Source: Streptococcus sp. D7B5
GTDB lineage: Bacteria; Bacillota; Bacilli; Lactobacillales; Streptococcaceae
DNA: 64,000 bases
Direction: 5' to 3'
Assembly (NCBI RefSeq): GCF_029691405.1
Contig: NZ_CP121467.1
Span: 1,860,001-1,924,000 of the forward strand
The translations under genes were made by a program, and so were the position numbers. Within the stretch, counting starts at the first letter, position 1. The number at the start of each line of letters is the position of its first letter. This document shows positions 18,501 through 27,675 of the stretch, piece by piece. The notes under the pieces were generated by a model. That model did not search any database. It was not told where the DNA came from and saw only the letters and a list, made by a program, of their open reading frames with translations.

Positions 18501-21500
18501 AGTCAATCAGCGTCTGCAAGTGCCAGTCAATCCGCTTCAGCGAGCGCTAGTCAATCTGCGTCGGCAAGTTCGAGTCAGTCAGCGTCAGTGAGTGCAAGTC
18601 AGTCAGCTTCAGTAAGCTCCAGTGAATCTGCATCGGTTAGCTCAAGTCAGTCAGCTTCAGCGAGCGCAAGTCAATCAGCCTCAGTAAGTTCAAGCGAATC
18701 AGCCTCAGCGAGCGCTAGTCAGTCTGCATCAGTAAGTGCCAGTCAATCCGCATCCGTAAGCTCAAGTCAATCAGCGTCCGTAAGCTCGAGCCAGTCAGCT
18801 TCAGTGAGTGCGAGCCAATCCGCTTCAGCAAGTGCCAGCCAATCAGCATCTGTAAGCTCCAGCCAATCAGCTTCAGCGAGTTCGAGCCAGTCCGCGTCAG
18901 CGAGCTCCAGCCAATCTGCCTCAGCAAGCTCCAGCCAGTCAGCCTCAGTCAGCTCGAGCCAATCCGTATCAGTAAGCGCAAGTCAGTCCGCATCAGCCAG
19001 CGCTAGCCAGTCTGCCTCAGTCAGCTCGAGTCAATCCGCTTCAGTAAGCTCTAGTCAATCTGCGTCGGCAAGTTCGAGCCAATCCGCTTCAGCGAGCGCA
19101 AGTCAATCCGCCTCAGTAAGTTCAAGCGAATCCGCCTCAGCGAGCGCAAGTCAATCCGCTTCAGCGAGCGCAAGTCAATCAGCATCAGTGAGCGCAAGTC
19201 AGTCTGCGTCCGTAAGCTCAAGCCAATCTGTCTCAGTAAGCTCGAGTCAATCCGCCTCAGTAAGTTCAAGCCAATCTGCTTCAGTTAGCGCTAGCCAGTC
19301 AGCCTCAGTCAGCTCGAGTCAATCCGCATCAGTAAGCGCAAGTGAGTCAGCCTCAGTAAGCTCCAGTGAATCCGCTTCAGTCAGCTCGAGCCAATCTGCA
19401 TCATTGAGTGCTAGTCAATCGGCTTCAGCCAGCGCAAGCCAGTTTGCATCAGTCAGCGTTAGCCAATCAGCATCGGTCAGCTCAAGCCAATCCGCCTCAG
19501 TGAGCGCTAGCCAATCAGCGTCAGTGAGCGCTAGCCAATCAGCATCGGTCAGCTCAAGCCAATCCGCCTCAGTGAGCGCTAGCCAATCAGCGTCAGCGAG
19601 TGCCAGCCAGTCAGCTTCAGTAAGCTCCAGCCAATCTGCTTCAGCGAGCTCGAGCCAGTCTGCATCAATAAGCACAAGTGAATCTGCTTCAGCGAGCGCA
19701 AGTGAGTCAGCATCTGCAAGTTCGAGTCAATCTGCCTCATTGAGTGCTAGTCAATCTGCCTCAGTAAGTTCAAGCCAGTCAGCATCTGCAAGTTCGAGTC
19801 AATCCGCCTCAGCTAGCTCCAGCGAATCGGCATCAGCCAGTGCGAGTCGATCAGCCTCAGTCAGCGCAAGTGAGTCAGTTTCCGTAAGTGCTAGTCAATC
19901 GGCATCAGCCAGCGCAAGTGAGTCAGCATCTGCAAGTGCCAGCCAATCAGCATCTGCAAGCTCCAGCCAGTCAGCTTCGGTAAGCTCAAGCCAATCCGCT
20001 TCAGTAAGCTCAAGCCAGTCAGCATCTGCAAGTGCAAGTGAATCCGCTTCGGCAAGTTCGAGTCAATCTGCTTCGGTAAGCACAAGCGAATCCGCTTCAG
20101 TGAGTGCGAGCCAGTCAGCCTCAATAAGCGTTAGTCAATCCGCTTCAGTGAGTGCTAGCCAATCCGCTTCAGTCAGCTCGAGCCAATCTGCGTCTGCAAG
20201 TTCGAGTCAGTCCACTTCAGCGAGCGTTAGTCAGTCAGCATCAGTAAGCTCGAGTCAATCAGCGTCTGTAAGCTCAAGTCAGTCTGCTTCGGCAAGTTCG
20301 AGTCAATCTGCTTCGGTAAGCACAAGCGAATCCGCTTCAGTGAGTGCGAGCCAGTCAGCCTCAATAAGCGTTAGTCAATCTGTTTCAGTAAGCTCCAGCC
20401 AATCCGCTTCATTGAGTGCCAGTCAATCAGCGTCAGTGAGCTCTAGTCAATCCGCATCAGCGAGCGCTAGCCAATCTGCTTCAGTAAGTTCGAGCCAATC
20501 CGCATCATTGAGTGCAAGTGAGTCAGCATCAGCGAGCGCCAGCCAGTCAGCCTCAGCCAGCGCGAGCCAATCAGCATCTGCAAGTGCGAGCCAGTCTGCT
20601 TCGGTAAGTTCTAGTCAGTCAGCCTCAGCCAGCGCAAGTCAATCCGCCTCAGTAAGTTCAAGCGAGTCAGCCTCAGCGAGCGCTAGCCAATCAGCCTCAG
20701 TGAGTGCCAGTCAGTCTGCATCTGCAAGTTCGAGTCAGTCAGCTTCAGTCAGCGCTAGTCAGTCAGCTTCAGTCAGCGCTAGTCAGTCAGCTTCAGTCAG
20801 CGCTAGTCAATCCGCCTCAGTAAGTTCAAGCCAATCTGCTTCAGTTAGTGCTAGCCAGTCCGCCTCAGTAAGCGCAAGTCAATCAGCCTCAGTAAGTTCA
20901 AGCGAATCAGCCTCAGCGAGCGCAAGCCAATCCGCTTCAGCGAGCTCAAGTCAATCCGCCTCAGTGAGCGCAAGTCAGTCTGCCTCAGTAAGCTCGAGTC
21001 AATCTGCATCATTGAGTGCAAGTGAATCTGCATCAGCGAGCTCGAGTCAATCAGCGTCAGTGAGCTCGAGCCAGTCAGCGTCTGTAAGCTCCAGTCAATC
21101 GGCTTCATTGAGTGCAAGTCAATCGGCATCTGTAAGCACAAGTCAGTCTGCATCGATCAGCTTCAGCCAGTCTGCCTCAGCGAGCTCGAGCCAGTCTGCT
21201 TCGGTGAGTGCCAGTCAATCAGCTTCATTGAGCTCGAGCCAGTCAGCCTCAGCAAGTTCGAGTGAGTCAGCCTCAGTAAGCTCCAGTCAGTCAGCGTCTG
21301 CAAGTTCAAGTCAATCGGCTTCATTGAGTGCAAGCCAATCCGCTTCAGCCAGCGCGAGCCAGTCTGCCTCAGTCAGCGCGAGCCAGTCAGCTTCAGTAAG
21401 TTCGAGTGAATCTGCATCTGTAAGCTCAAGTCAATCGGCATCAGTAAGCTCAAGCGAATCGGCTTCATTGAGTGCTAGTCAGTCTGCATCAGCGAGCGCA

Positions 21501-22091
21501 AGTGAGTCAGCCTCAGTAAGCTCGAGCCAATCAGCGTCTGTAAGCACCAGTGAATCTGCTTCAGTCAGCGCAAGTGAGTCAGCCTCAGTCAGCACAAGTG
21601 AGTCTGTATCGGCAAGTTCGAGTCAATCCGCTTCAACAAGTACTTCAACTTCTGCAAGTATGCTAGCAGCCGAGTTAGCATTGGAAAGTGCTTCAATCTC
21701 AGCAAGTACATCAGTGAGCGAATCTATTTCAACGAGCGCATCACTCTCAGCTAGCATGTTAGCCAGTGAATCGACTCTAGAAAGTGCTTCGATTTCAGCA
21801 AGTATATCAGTGAGCGAGTCAATGTCGATTAGTACTAGTCTCTCGGCTTCAGATTCTATTAGTGGATCTGCGTCAGCAAGTGCTCTGGTATCTACTTCAA
21901 CAAGCATTTCTCTCTCAATGGCCAGCATTGCAAGCCAAGGTCAATCCGCTTCAAGCAAGCCGAAACAAGCCTTGCCAAATACAGGAGCGTCGACTTCGGT
22001 AGCATCTGCTTTGTTGGGAGCATTGGCAGCTGTGACAGGTATCGGTCTTCTTGCCAAGAAGAGTCAGAATGACGATCAAGAAAGTCGTTGA
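15555..22091 (+). CDS. Serine-rich repeat glycoprotein adhesin with Siglec-like binding region
   Basis: 2178 residues, cell-wall anchored, exported by the accessory Sec system. Order: a long specialised signal peptide (residues 1-92, with [17 protein letters not shown] and a Gly-rich core [13 protein letters not shown]); a short Ser-rich SRR1 (about 125-200); a non-repeat binding region (about 230-715); a huge SRR2 (about 720-2030) of roughly 160 octapeptides like SQSASVSS; a divergent Ser-rich tail; LPNTG at 2140-2144; and a hydrophobic stretch with a basic end. Within the binding region W487-T488-R489-Y490 fits the phi-T-R-X motif by which GspB, Hsa and SrpA bind sialoglycans. It belongs to the Fap1/GspB/SrpA/PsrP family. 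Ligand specificity is inference. Confidence 0.96.
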   Translation: MFFRRQKGEYRETDRVTRFKLIKSGKHWLRASTSLFGLFKVMRGSADTSQVMTEMVEKQEGQKLTGLDVLKGIAATGTILGGFAATQTRVYANDAVAVEKTVESKDTLATRDSVVLGTTQDHQDAASLSLSTSQSQSLSEFNSQSASQSASTSQSISASSSSSVSQSMSQSASTSQSLANSQSVTASSSESLGTQNQANSNLSERASVGVQSQYQASESARETVKESQPSKELKAVDFSTESLPQSRSGRVKNEGVTAESSFTMTSVALTEKQSEEKRKKLEALSAEIGQFLAQAQGLPNSDEAIAKASLAKNEIAEALKGEASNLATILQKATEARNSIANAVLRANSGLRDSRNGQALTKASNTASFRAARDTEKPELQKITVTGGAILEGQKFKIYREENFSATIEFTDNSGRIEHAKFVPTAVPAAYPATSTVVSFTTSNGQSISMIVPTNKLAKDGNATASNPFTVSITGSVGKNQAVNSLWTRYVFTYDQEGNFSGNTTDVGLVKDLTANPAAIQFEVHAQSEKYEPAINAEVNRNFTLTANSGTVSVGEASQYITNATGTPELPTTGITKGTRTTYTWKSGTNTNLSAGRHTLTAVVTYPDGSTDEVEIPIEIRPQTPRIEERFLNEKGGLTNQAITVDGVTPGGTVTLTIAGETFTKQATGSSTSVTFTATDLKKVYDRNGGRLPSGPVTASTTVDGLVSDTFNGQITPNQASISVSNSQSASASSSQSASVSSSQSASVSASQSASVSSSQSASVSSSQSASVSSSQSASASASQSASASSSQSASVSSSQSASVSSSQSASVSSSQSASVSSSQSASVSASQSASVSASQSASVSSSQSASASSSQSASASSSESASVSASQSASVSSSQSASVSSSESASVSSSQSASASASQSASLSASESASVSASQSASVSSSQSASASSSQSASVSASESASVSASQSVSVSSSQSASVSSSQSASLSASRSASVSASQSASASASQSASASASQSASASSSQSASVSASQSASVSSSESASVSSSQSASASASQSASVSSSESASASASQSASVSASQSASVSSSQSASVSSSQSASVSASQSASASASQSASVSSSQSASASSSQSASASSSQSASASSSQSASVSSSQSVSVSASQSASASASQSASVSSSQSASVSSSQSASASSSQSASASASQSASVSSSESASASASQSASASASQSASVSASQSASVSSSQSVSVSSSQSASVSSSQSASVSASQSASVSSSQSASVSASESASVSSSESASVSSSQSASLSASQSASASASQFASVSVSQSASVSSSQSASVSASQSASVSASQSASVSSSQSASVSASQSASASASQSASVSSSQSASASSSQSASISTSESASASASESASASSSQSASLSASQSASVSSSQSASASSSQSASASSSESASASASRSASVSASESVSVSASQSASASASESASASASQSASASSSQSASVSSSQSASVSSSQSASASASESASASSSQSASVSTSESASVSASQSASISVSQSASVSASQSASVSSSQSASASSSQSTSASVSQSASVSSSQSASVSSSQSASASSSQSASVSTSESASVSASQSASISVSQSVSVSSSQSASLSASQSASVSSSQSASASASQSASVSSSQSASLSASESASASASQSASASASQSASASASQSASVSSSQSASASASQSASVSSSESASASASQSASVSASQSASASSSQSASVSASQSASVSASQSASVSASQSASVSSSQSASVSASQSASVSASQSASVSSSESASASASQSASASSSQSASVSASQSASVSSSQSASLSASESASASSSQSASVSSSQSASVSSSQSASLSASQSASVSTSQSASISFSQSASASSSQSASVSASQSASLSSSQSASASSSESASVSSSQSASASSSQSASLSASQSASASASQSASVSASQSASVSSSESASVSSSQSASVSSSESASLSASQSASASASESASVSSSQSASVSTSESASVSASESASVSTSESVSASSSQSASTSTSTSASMLAAELALESASISASTSVSESISTSASLSASMLASESTLESASISASISVSESMSISTSLSASDSISGSASASALVSTSTSISLSMASIASQGQSASSKPKQALPNTGASTSVASALLGALAAVTGIGLLAKKSQNDDQESR
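17720..21640 (+). repeat. 24-bp tandem repeat array encoding SRR2
   Basis: About 160 copies of a 24-base unit such as AGTTCGAGCCAATCAGCA plus TCAGTA, coding S-S-S-Q-S-A-S-V with A/L/V, S/A/T and Q/E variants. Each Ser position keeps its codon class (AGY or TCN) through the array, while third bases vary freely. It is part of the adhesin gene, not a separate element. Confidence 0.95.
21654..21845 (+). repeat. 96-bp tandem duplication near the adhesin C terminus
   Basis: The segments around ATG 21660 ([18 protein letters not shown]) and ATG 21756 ([18 protein letters not shown]) are two copies of a 32-residue unit, offset by exactly 96 bases. They follow the octapeptide array and precede the LPNTG anchor. 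Confidence 0.75.
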
Positions 22092-22127
22092 TAAGATATA
22101 AAAATCAATGAATAAATAGTAAAATGG

Positions 22128-22161
22128 AAAACCTTTGAAAACATGATTTTTCAAAGGTTTT
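22128..22161 (+). terminator. Terminator of the adhesin gene
   Basis: A perfect 14-bp stem AAAACCTTTGAAAA / TTTTCAAAGGTTTT with a six-base loop, then more T. It separates the adhesin transcript from the downstream glycosylation/secretion operon. Confidence 0.9.
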
Positions 22162-22197
22162 TTCTATATGTGAGAAGGGGAAAATCCTCTTTTGAGT

Positions 22198-22226
22198 TTG
22201 AAATAAACTAGGGGAAAAGGTATAAT
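22198..22226 (+). promoter_or_regulatory. Promoter of the glycosyltransferase/accessory Sec operon
   Basis: TTGAAA (22198-22203), a 17-base spacer and TATAAT (22221-22226). It is near-consensus and sits after the adhesin terminator. The operon from 22311 to 35252 can therefore be expressed independently of the adhesin. Confidence 0.85.
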
Positions 22227-22310
22227 AGGAAGGTGAGATAATCATCGAAAAAATCAGAACTATAGTAGTAGAAAAGTAGCCAAAAGAATGTGAAAAGAAA
22301 AGGGGACGAA

Positions 22311-23537
22311 ATGAAAAAAGAGCTTCAAAAAGCCATTGTACTCGGTGGTGATAATGCTTATATGGACAAGATTGAGACAACAATCAAGTCAATCTGCGCC
22401 CATAACCGAGCAGTGACTTTTTATGTTTTCAATGATGATTTGCCATCTGAATGGTTTCAGCTCATGGAGAGACGTCTAGAGCCTCTAGCCTCAAAAATCG
22501 TCAATGTCAAGATTAGTCATCATGGCTTAAAAGAGTATCATCTTCCCTTGTCTCATCTAAGTTACGCGGCTTACTTTCGCTATTTTATTCCTCAGTATGT
22601 CAGCGAAGACCTAGCCTTGTACCTGGATTCGGATATCATCGTTAGATCAAACTTAGATCAACTCTTTTTAGAAGATATGGCGGACTGGCCAGTAGCTGCT
22701 GTCGCAGATGCTCTAGTTCCTAGCACTTTTAATTCTGGAGTCATGCTAATCAATGTCGCTCTCTGGCGTCAAGAAAAGGTGACGGAGCACTTGCTGAGCT
22801 TGACAGACCAACTGCATGACCAAGTTTTTGGCGATCAGGGCGTGTTAAATCACCTGTTTGAAGGTCGTTGGAAACCGCTGCCAGCTACCTATAATTTTAT
22901 GGTTGGTATGGATACGGTGGCCCGAAATTACCAGATGGATTCTTGGTATAGGGATTCTCTTGCTGTTGAGAAGACAGCCCAGATTATCCATTATACAGGG
23001 GACAAGCCTTGGTACCAAATCAACCTCAATCGTTTCAGGGCGGACTGGTGGTTTTACTACGGACTAGAGTGGTCTGATATCGTCATGAAAAAATGTGATT
23101 TCCATAAAGGATTGGCATCTTTAGTTCAGGCTCCCCAGTATGCGACCGCTATTTTTACCAATACGTGTCATATAGAGAGAATCGAACACCTGATCCAAGA
23201 ACTGCCAGATGTAGAGTTCTCTATCCTAGCTCATACCAATTTTGCGCCGGAAATCATGAATTTGCAATCACATCTGAATGTACGCCTCTATCCTTACTTT
23301 AATCCCATGAATGTCAGAAAAATCTTGGAAAAGATTGACTTTTACTTGGATATCAATCATGAGGATGAAATTGCAAACATTATCCAAGAGGTGCAGCAAA
23401 GAGAAATCCCTATATTTGCTTTTGAGACCACTAGTCATGACTCGAGTGGTTACAGTCATGTCTACTCACCGGCGGCCGTAGATCAAATGATCGAGTCTAT
23501 CCGCACGCTTTTGGAATCACAGAAGCAGTCGTTGTAA
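22311..23537 (+). CDS. GT8-type glycosyltransferase acting on the SRR adhesin, Gly-like copy 1
   Basis: 408 residues. The N-terminal GT8 (GT-A) domain shows ALYLDSDIIV near residue 110 (DxD metal and nucleotide-sugar binding), FNSGVMLINVALWR, and GDQGVLNHLF. A second module (about 270-408: NTCHIERIEHLIQELPDVEF ... FYLDINHEDEI) resembles the C-terminal domain of GtfB in this operon. Gly-type enzymes add further sugars after GtfAB prime the adhesin with GlcNAc. A GTG at 22290 is in frame, but the ATG at 22311 has AAAAGGGG upstream. It lies 16 bases before its paralogue. The donor sugar is unknown. Confidence 0.85.
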   Translation: MKKELQKAIVLGGDNAYMDKIETTIKSICAHNRAVTFYVFNDDLPSEWFQLMERRLEPLASKIVNVKISHHGLKEYHLPLSHLSYAAYFRYFIPQYVSEDLALYLDSDIIVRSNLDQLFLEDMADWPVAAVADALVPSTFNSGVMLINVALWRQEKVTEHLLSLTDQLHDQVFGDQGVLNHLFEGRWKPLPATYNFMVGMDTVARNYQMDSWYRDSLAVEKTAQIIHYTGDKPWYQINLNRFRADWWFYYGLEWSDIVMKKCDFHKGLASLVQAPQYATAIFTNTCHIERIEHLIQELPDVEFSILAHTNFAPEIMNLQSHLNVRLYPYFNPMNVRKILEKIDFYLDINHEDEIANIIQEVQQREIPIFAFETTSHDSSGYSHVYSPAAVDQMIESIRTLLESQKQSL

Positions 23538-23552
23538 ACTGAAGGAAACTAA

Positions 23553-24782
23553 ATGAAAAAAACAATTGTTCTCGCAGGAGATTATGCCTATATCCGCCAG
23601 ATTGAAACAGCGCTCAAGTCTCTCTGCTATCATAATAGTCATGTCAAGGTCTATATCTTTAACCAGGATATTCCCCAGGAGTGGTTCCGTGCTCTCAGAC
23701 CGATAGTAGAGCAAATGGGCGGTAAGTTAGTGGATGTCAAGATGCTTGGCGCCCAGTTTCAGATGAACTGGAGTAACAAATTGCCCCATATCAATCACAT
23801 GACCTTTGCCCGTTATTTTATCCCTGATTTTGTCGAAGAGGATAAGGTTCTATACTTGGACAGTGATTTGGTTGTGACGGCTGATCTGACGGCTCTCTTT
23901 GAAATGGACTTGGGAGAAAACTACCTGGCTGCTGCGCCATCTTGTTTTGGAGTTGGGGTTGGCTTTAATGCAGGTGTTCTCTTGATAAACAACAAAAAGT
24001 GGCGGTCAGAAGCTGTAAGAAAAAAACTTGTTGAGCTGACGGAACGGGAACACCAACATGTGAGTGAGGGAGACCAGTCCATCCTCAATATGCTCTTTCA
24101 TGACAGCTATGCTTCTCTGGATCAAAACTATAATTTCCAGATTGGTTTTGACAGTGGGGCTGCCTCACATGGACATGAATTTATCTTCCAGATTCCTTTG
24201 GAGCCTCTGCCAGCCATCTTGCATTTCCTCTCTCAGGACAAACCTTGGAATACTCATTCGGTTGGGCGTTTGCGTGAGGTTTGGTGGCACTATCATCTGA
24301 TGGAGTGGTCTGCTATTACTGAAAAATGGCGTCAGGCCGGAATTGACTATCCAGTCACAGTCTATCAGCCAGTTATGACTTGTGTTAATTTGACCAATTC
24401 TTGGCATCTTGAGAAAATCGACTATCTGGTTCAAGCCTTGCCAGAGGTGCATTTCTACATCGCAGCCTATACGACGATGGCACCTGAACTCATGCTCTTG
24501 TCACGTTTTGAAAATGTGACCCTCTATCCCAACACCTTCCCCCTCTTGGTCGAGAAACTGATCCAGCAGACAGATGTCTACCTAGATATTAACCACGATA
24601 ACAAGTTGAGTGTTGTTTATGACTATGTTTCACGCTTTGAGAAACCGATCTTGACTTTTGACAATACCCAGTCGCGAGAACTACCTGAAAGTGCCTATGC
24701 GGGTATTTTCTCAGCAGAAAGACCGGAAGAAATGGTAGCAGCTCTGACAGCTTATCTGGACGAGAAAGCTCACGAAAACTGA
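23553..24782 (+). CDS. GT8-type glycosyltransferase acting on the SRR adhesin, Gly-like copy 2
   Basis: 409 residues, paralogous to the upstream enzyme along its full length. The GT8 signature VLYLDSDLVV is near residue 106, followed by FNAGVLLINNKKW and GDQSILNMLF. The C-terminal module (NLTNSWHLEKIDYLVQALPE ... VYLDINHDNKL) again matches GtfB's C-terminal region. Two divergent tandem copies suggest two different sugar additions to the adhesin. The ribosome binding site GAAGGA is well placed. No Nss/Gtf3-type gene lies beside it, although that enzyme is common in this locus in S. gordonii and S. parasanguinis. Confidence 0.85.
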   Translation: MKKTIVLAGDYAYIRQIETALKSLCYHNSHVKVYIFNQDIPQEWFRALRPIVEQMGGKLVDVKMLGAQFQMNWSNKLPHINHMTFARYFIPDFVEEDKVLYLDSDLVVTADLTALFEMDLGENYLAAAPSCFGVGVGFNAGVLLINNKKWRSEAVRKKLVELTEREHQHVSEGDQSILNMLFHDSYASLDQNYNFQIGFDSGAASHGHEFIFQIPLEPLPAILHFLSQDKPWNTHSVGRLREVWWHYHLMEWSAITEKWRQAGIDYPVTVYQPVMTCVNLTNSWHLEKIDYLVQALPEVHFYIAAYTTMAPELMLLSRFENVTLYPNTFPLLVEKLIQQTDVYLDINHDNKLSVVYDYVSRFEKPILTFDNTQSRELPESAYAGIFSAERPEEMVAALTAYLDEKAHEN

Positions 24783-24867
24783 GATAGAGATTTGAAAATT
24801 CTAAGATGGAAGGACAAGATTGTTCCCGTGTGACAGGACAGAAAGATAAAATGAAAAGGAGGAGCTA

Positions 24868-26085
24868 GTGAAAGAATTTCGTTCATCGATAGCAGTAAAA
24901 AAAGGGATGCGCACCCTATTTTTGCTCTTTATTTATGTGCTCGGGAGTCGTCTGGCTCTTCCTTTTGTTGATCTCAATAGTCGGGATTTTCTCGGAGGAA
25001 GCGCAGCCTATCTGGACTTTTCAGTAGCCCTGACTGGTGGAAATCTTCGCAGTCTCTCTCTCTTTTCCATCGGGCTTTCACCTTGGATGTCAGCTATGAT
25101 CTTGTGGCAGATGTTTTCCTTTTCAAAGAAACTGGGCTTAAACTCGGTTTCTTCGGAAGTCCAGGATAGACGGAAAATGTACTTGACGTTAGGGATTGCC
25201 TTGATTCAGGCCTTGGCCTTGACGACAAACCTTCCTGTCCAAGCTCCCTACAATCCCTTCTTGGTCTTTCTCCTCAATACCAGCCTTTTGGTTGCGGGGA
25301 CCTTCTTCTTAGTTTGGCTGTCTGACATCAATGCGTCTATCGGAGTTGGAGGCCCAATCGTCATTTTATTGGCGAGTATGGTGGCTTCACTCCCTCAGGA
25401 CATCATCCAATCGGTCCAAGTTCATAAGATCTCTCCTTGGCTGCTTTTCCTGTTACTGATACTTGGAGTCCTCTTTACCTATCTAGTCGTTCTCTTTTAC
25501 CGAGCTAGATACCGCATCCCTATCAATAAAATAGGCCTTCATTCTCGCTTTAAACGCTATTCCTATCTGGAAATCATGCTCAATCCTGCTGGTGGCATGC
25601 CTTATATGTATGTGATGAGTCTCATGGGCTTACCTTCTTATCTCTTGCTCTTGCTTCAACATCTGGATAAGGGCAATCCGCTCTACCCTGCCATACTGGA
25701 GCAGTATGCGATGGGGAAACCCTTGTGGATATACGCTTATATCCTTATCCTCTTTGTCTTTAGCATTGCCTTTGCCTTTGTCAATGTGAGTGGACAACAG
25801 ATCGCAGATCGGATGAAGCAATCAGGAGATTACATCTATGGGGTCTATCCGGGTGAGGATACCAGTCGCTTTATTAACCGTTTGGTTCTACGATTTGCTC
25901 TGATAGGTGCAGTCTTTAACGTTACCTTGGCTGGACTTCCGATCTTGTTTGTCTTGAAGGATGAGAGTTTGTTAAAAGTCAGCATGATTCCCGGACTCTT
26001 TTTAATTTTGAGTGGTATGCTCTTTACGATTCACGACGAATTGCAAGCGCTCCGACTAAATGAAAGGTATCGGCCACTATTCTAG
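24868..26085 (+). CDS. secY2: Accessory Sec system translocon channel SecY2
   Basis: 405 residues with about ten hydrophobic spans in the SecY pattern, shorter than housekeeping SecY. SecY2 forms the dedicated membrane channel for the glycosylated SRR adhesin together with SecA2 and Asp proteins. It begins with GTG at 24868 behind an excellent AAAGGAGGAG. Blocks such as [20 protein letters not shown] near residue 70 and ATG-less loops with RYRIPIN near residue 215 fit SecY2. Asp1 begins ten bases after its stop. Confidence 0.93.
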   Translation: MKEFRSSIAVKKGMRTLFLLFIYVLGSRLALPFVDLNSRDFLGGSAAYLDFSVALTGGNLRSLSLFSIGLSPWMSAMILWQMFSFSKKLGLNSVSSEVQDRRKMYLTLGIALIQALALTTNLPVQAPYNPFLVFLLNTSLLVAGTFFLVWLSDINASIGVGGPIVILLASMVASLPQDIIQSVQVHKISPWLLFLLLILGVLFTYLVVLFYRARYRIPINKIGLHSRFKRYSYLEIMLNPAGGMPYMYVMSLMGLPSYLLLLLQHLDKGNPLYPAILEQYAMGKPLWIYAYILILFVFSIAFAFVNVSGQQIADRMKQSGDYIYGVYPGEDTSRFINRLVLRFALIGAVFNVTLAGLPILFVLKDESLLKVSMIPGLFLILSGMLFTIHDELQALRLNERYRPLF

Positions 26086-26094
26086 GAGGTTTTG

Positions 26095-27675
26095 ATGTAT
26101 TACTTTATCCCAGCCTGGTATGGCAAGGAGCGTCCCTGGCATGCTGATTTGACACCCTGGTATTTTTCTCATTTCAAGCTAGAATTTGATGACACCTTTA
26201 ATCAGATTCGCCTGATGCAACGCCAAGGAATCCCTGCACAGGTCCTCCTTTTGTCCTATCAGCCTCATTTGCGCTATTTTCTCCATCGCCAAGGTATTTT
26301 AGAAGCACCGGTTTATTCCTTATTTGATGAATTGCAGGATTTTCATGAGATTCGACCACAGGTCTTGCAACTAAGAGATATTGAGTGGGAAGAGGACTGC
26401 GAGTTTGTTTACAGTCCCTTTACCATTCTGGTGCTGAAGGATGGCAAGCCCTATGCTCAGGTAGAGCATGGGATAGAAGGTTTTATCAGTACGATTCAGT
26501 ATTTCAAGGAAGATGGGCTCTTGTCTGCTAATTACCTGATGGATGATCGGGGGCTGGATTCCAGTGTGATTTACTATGAAGAGGGTCAGGCGATTTACCA
26601 AGACTATCTCAATCCCAAGGGAATTTGGCAGTTTAGAGAGCATTTGCAAGATGATGGCCGTATCGAGGTCAATCCTATCTTTGCTTTTCGCTTCCAAAAA
26701 GAGGCCTACCGAGATATGGGAGAATTGATTGCGGAGTTTTTTGAGAAGAAAATAGCTCACCTTCCCGAGGAAGGAACGACCTATTTTCTGCCTGCGTGTG
26801 ACCAGCATAATACTTTCCTTTTAGAACGATTGCCCCGTCAAAGTACCAAGGTTCTCAGCCTTTTTATCGGACGAAATCCTCAAGAGCAGTTACCCCAACT
26901 GGCAAGTCTGCTGGATAAGGTGGACCTTGTTCTAGTCGACAGAGAGGACACCTTGCGCTTGGCACAATTTGCCTTTCCAAATCAATCAGAGAAGTTTCGT
27001 CATTTATCACCTTTTGATACCCGCTTGGAGCTGGGAAAGAGTCAGACTCGGAAGGAGTCGCTCATCTACTATCAACTGGACTTTGAGCAGGGGATAGAGG
27101 ACCAAGCGCTCTATCAGGTCTTGCATTTCCTTTCTGAAAACAAGGATACGGAGCTGGTCTTTGGAACCTTTGCTGCTAGTCAAGAAGAAATGAAACAACT
27201 GGAAACACGAGTTGCTGAGATGGTCTCAGAGCAGTTTCAAGACCAGGAACTGGAGAAGGAAGTTGATTACCAAGGAGCTGAAAATCCGCTTGAGGACAAT
27301 CGCCATCAGAGCAAGCGCTATTCGTTTGTCAATATGAAGGATGAATCGGAGTTAATCAAGCAGCTGGAATTTGTTCGTTTGATTGTCGATTTGAACAGGC
27401 AGCCTCTTCTTTATACCCAGATAGCGGGGATTAGTGCTGGTATCCCTCAAATCAATAGGGTCAAAACAGAGTATGTCAGCCATCAGAAGAATGGCTATCT
27501 GTTGGAAAATATAGCTGATTTTGCGCAAGCTGCCCATTACTATCTCGATAGTCTGCAGGTGTGGAATGATGCTTTAATCCATTCCATTGAAAAGATAAAG
27601 GAACACACTGGGGAGCAATTCCTAATCAAGCTAGAAAAGTGGTTGGAGGAGGTGACTCATGGAAAAGAAGTATAA
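26095..27675 (+). CDS. asp1: Accessory Sec system protein Asp1
   Basis: 526 residues starting MYYFIPAWYGKERPWHADLTP, a characteristic Asp1 N terminus. Asp1 has a GT-B-like fold, forms a complex with Asp2 and Asp3, and helps deliver the adhesin to SecA2. I prefer ATG 26095 to the in-frame TTG at 26092 because AGGAGG (26084-26089) then has a five-base gap. The 3' end overlaps the asp2 start by 17 bases, indicating coupling. Confidence 0.92.
   Translation: MYYFIPAWYGKERPWHADLTPWYFSHFKLEFDDTFNQIRLMQRQGIPAQVLLLSYQPHLRYFLHRQGILEAPVYSLFDELQDFHEIRPQVLQLRDIEWEEDCEFVYSPFTILVLKDGKPYAQVEHGIEGFISTIQYFKEDGLLSANYLMDDRGLDSSVIYYEEGQAIYQDYLNPKGIWQFREHLQDDGRIEVNPIFAFRFQKEAYRDMGELIAEFFEKKIAHLPEEGTTYFLPACDQHNTFLLERLPRQSTKVLSLFIGRNPQEQLPQLASLLDKVDLVLVDREDTLRLAQFAFPNQSEKFRHLSPFDTRLELGKSQTRKESLIYYQLDFEQGIEDQALYQVLHFLSENKDTELVFGTFAASQEEMKQLETRVAEMVSEQFQDQELEKEVDYQGAENPLEDNRHQSKRYSFVNMKDESELIKQLEFVRLIVDLNRQPLLYTQIAGISAGIPQINRVKTEYVSHQKNGYLLENIADFAQAAHYYLDSLQVWNDALIHSIEKIKEHTGEQFLIKLEKWLEEVTHGKEV

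Noticed and set aside
18715-21153. Several long open frames on the minus strand inside the SRR2 repeats
   Set aside because: They are shadows of the 24-bp repeat, which lacks stops in other frames. They have no ribosome binding sites and their translations are mere repeats.
17720-21640. Possible CRISPR array because of dense short direct repeats
   Set aside because: Repeats are contiguous 24-mers without spacers and encode the Ser-rich adhesin domain in frame; no cas genes are present.
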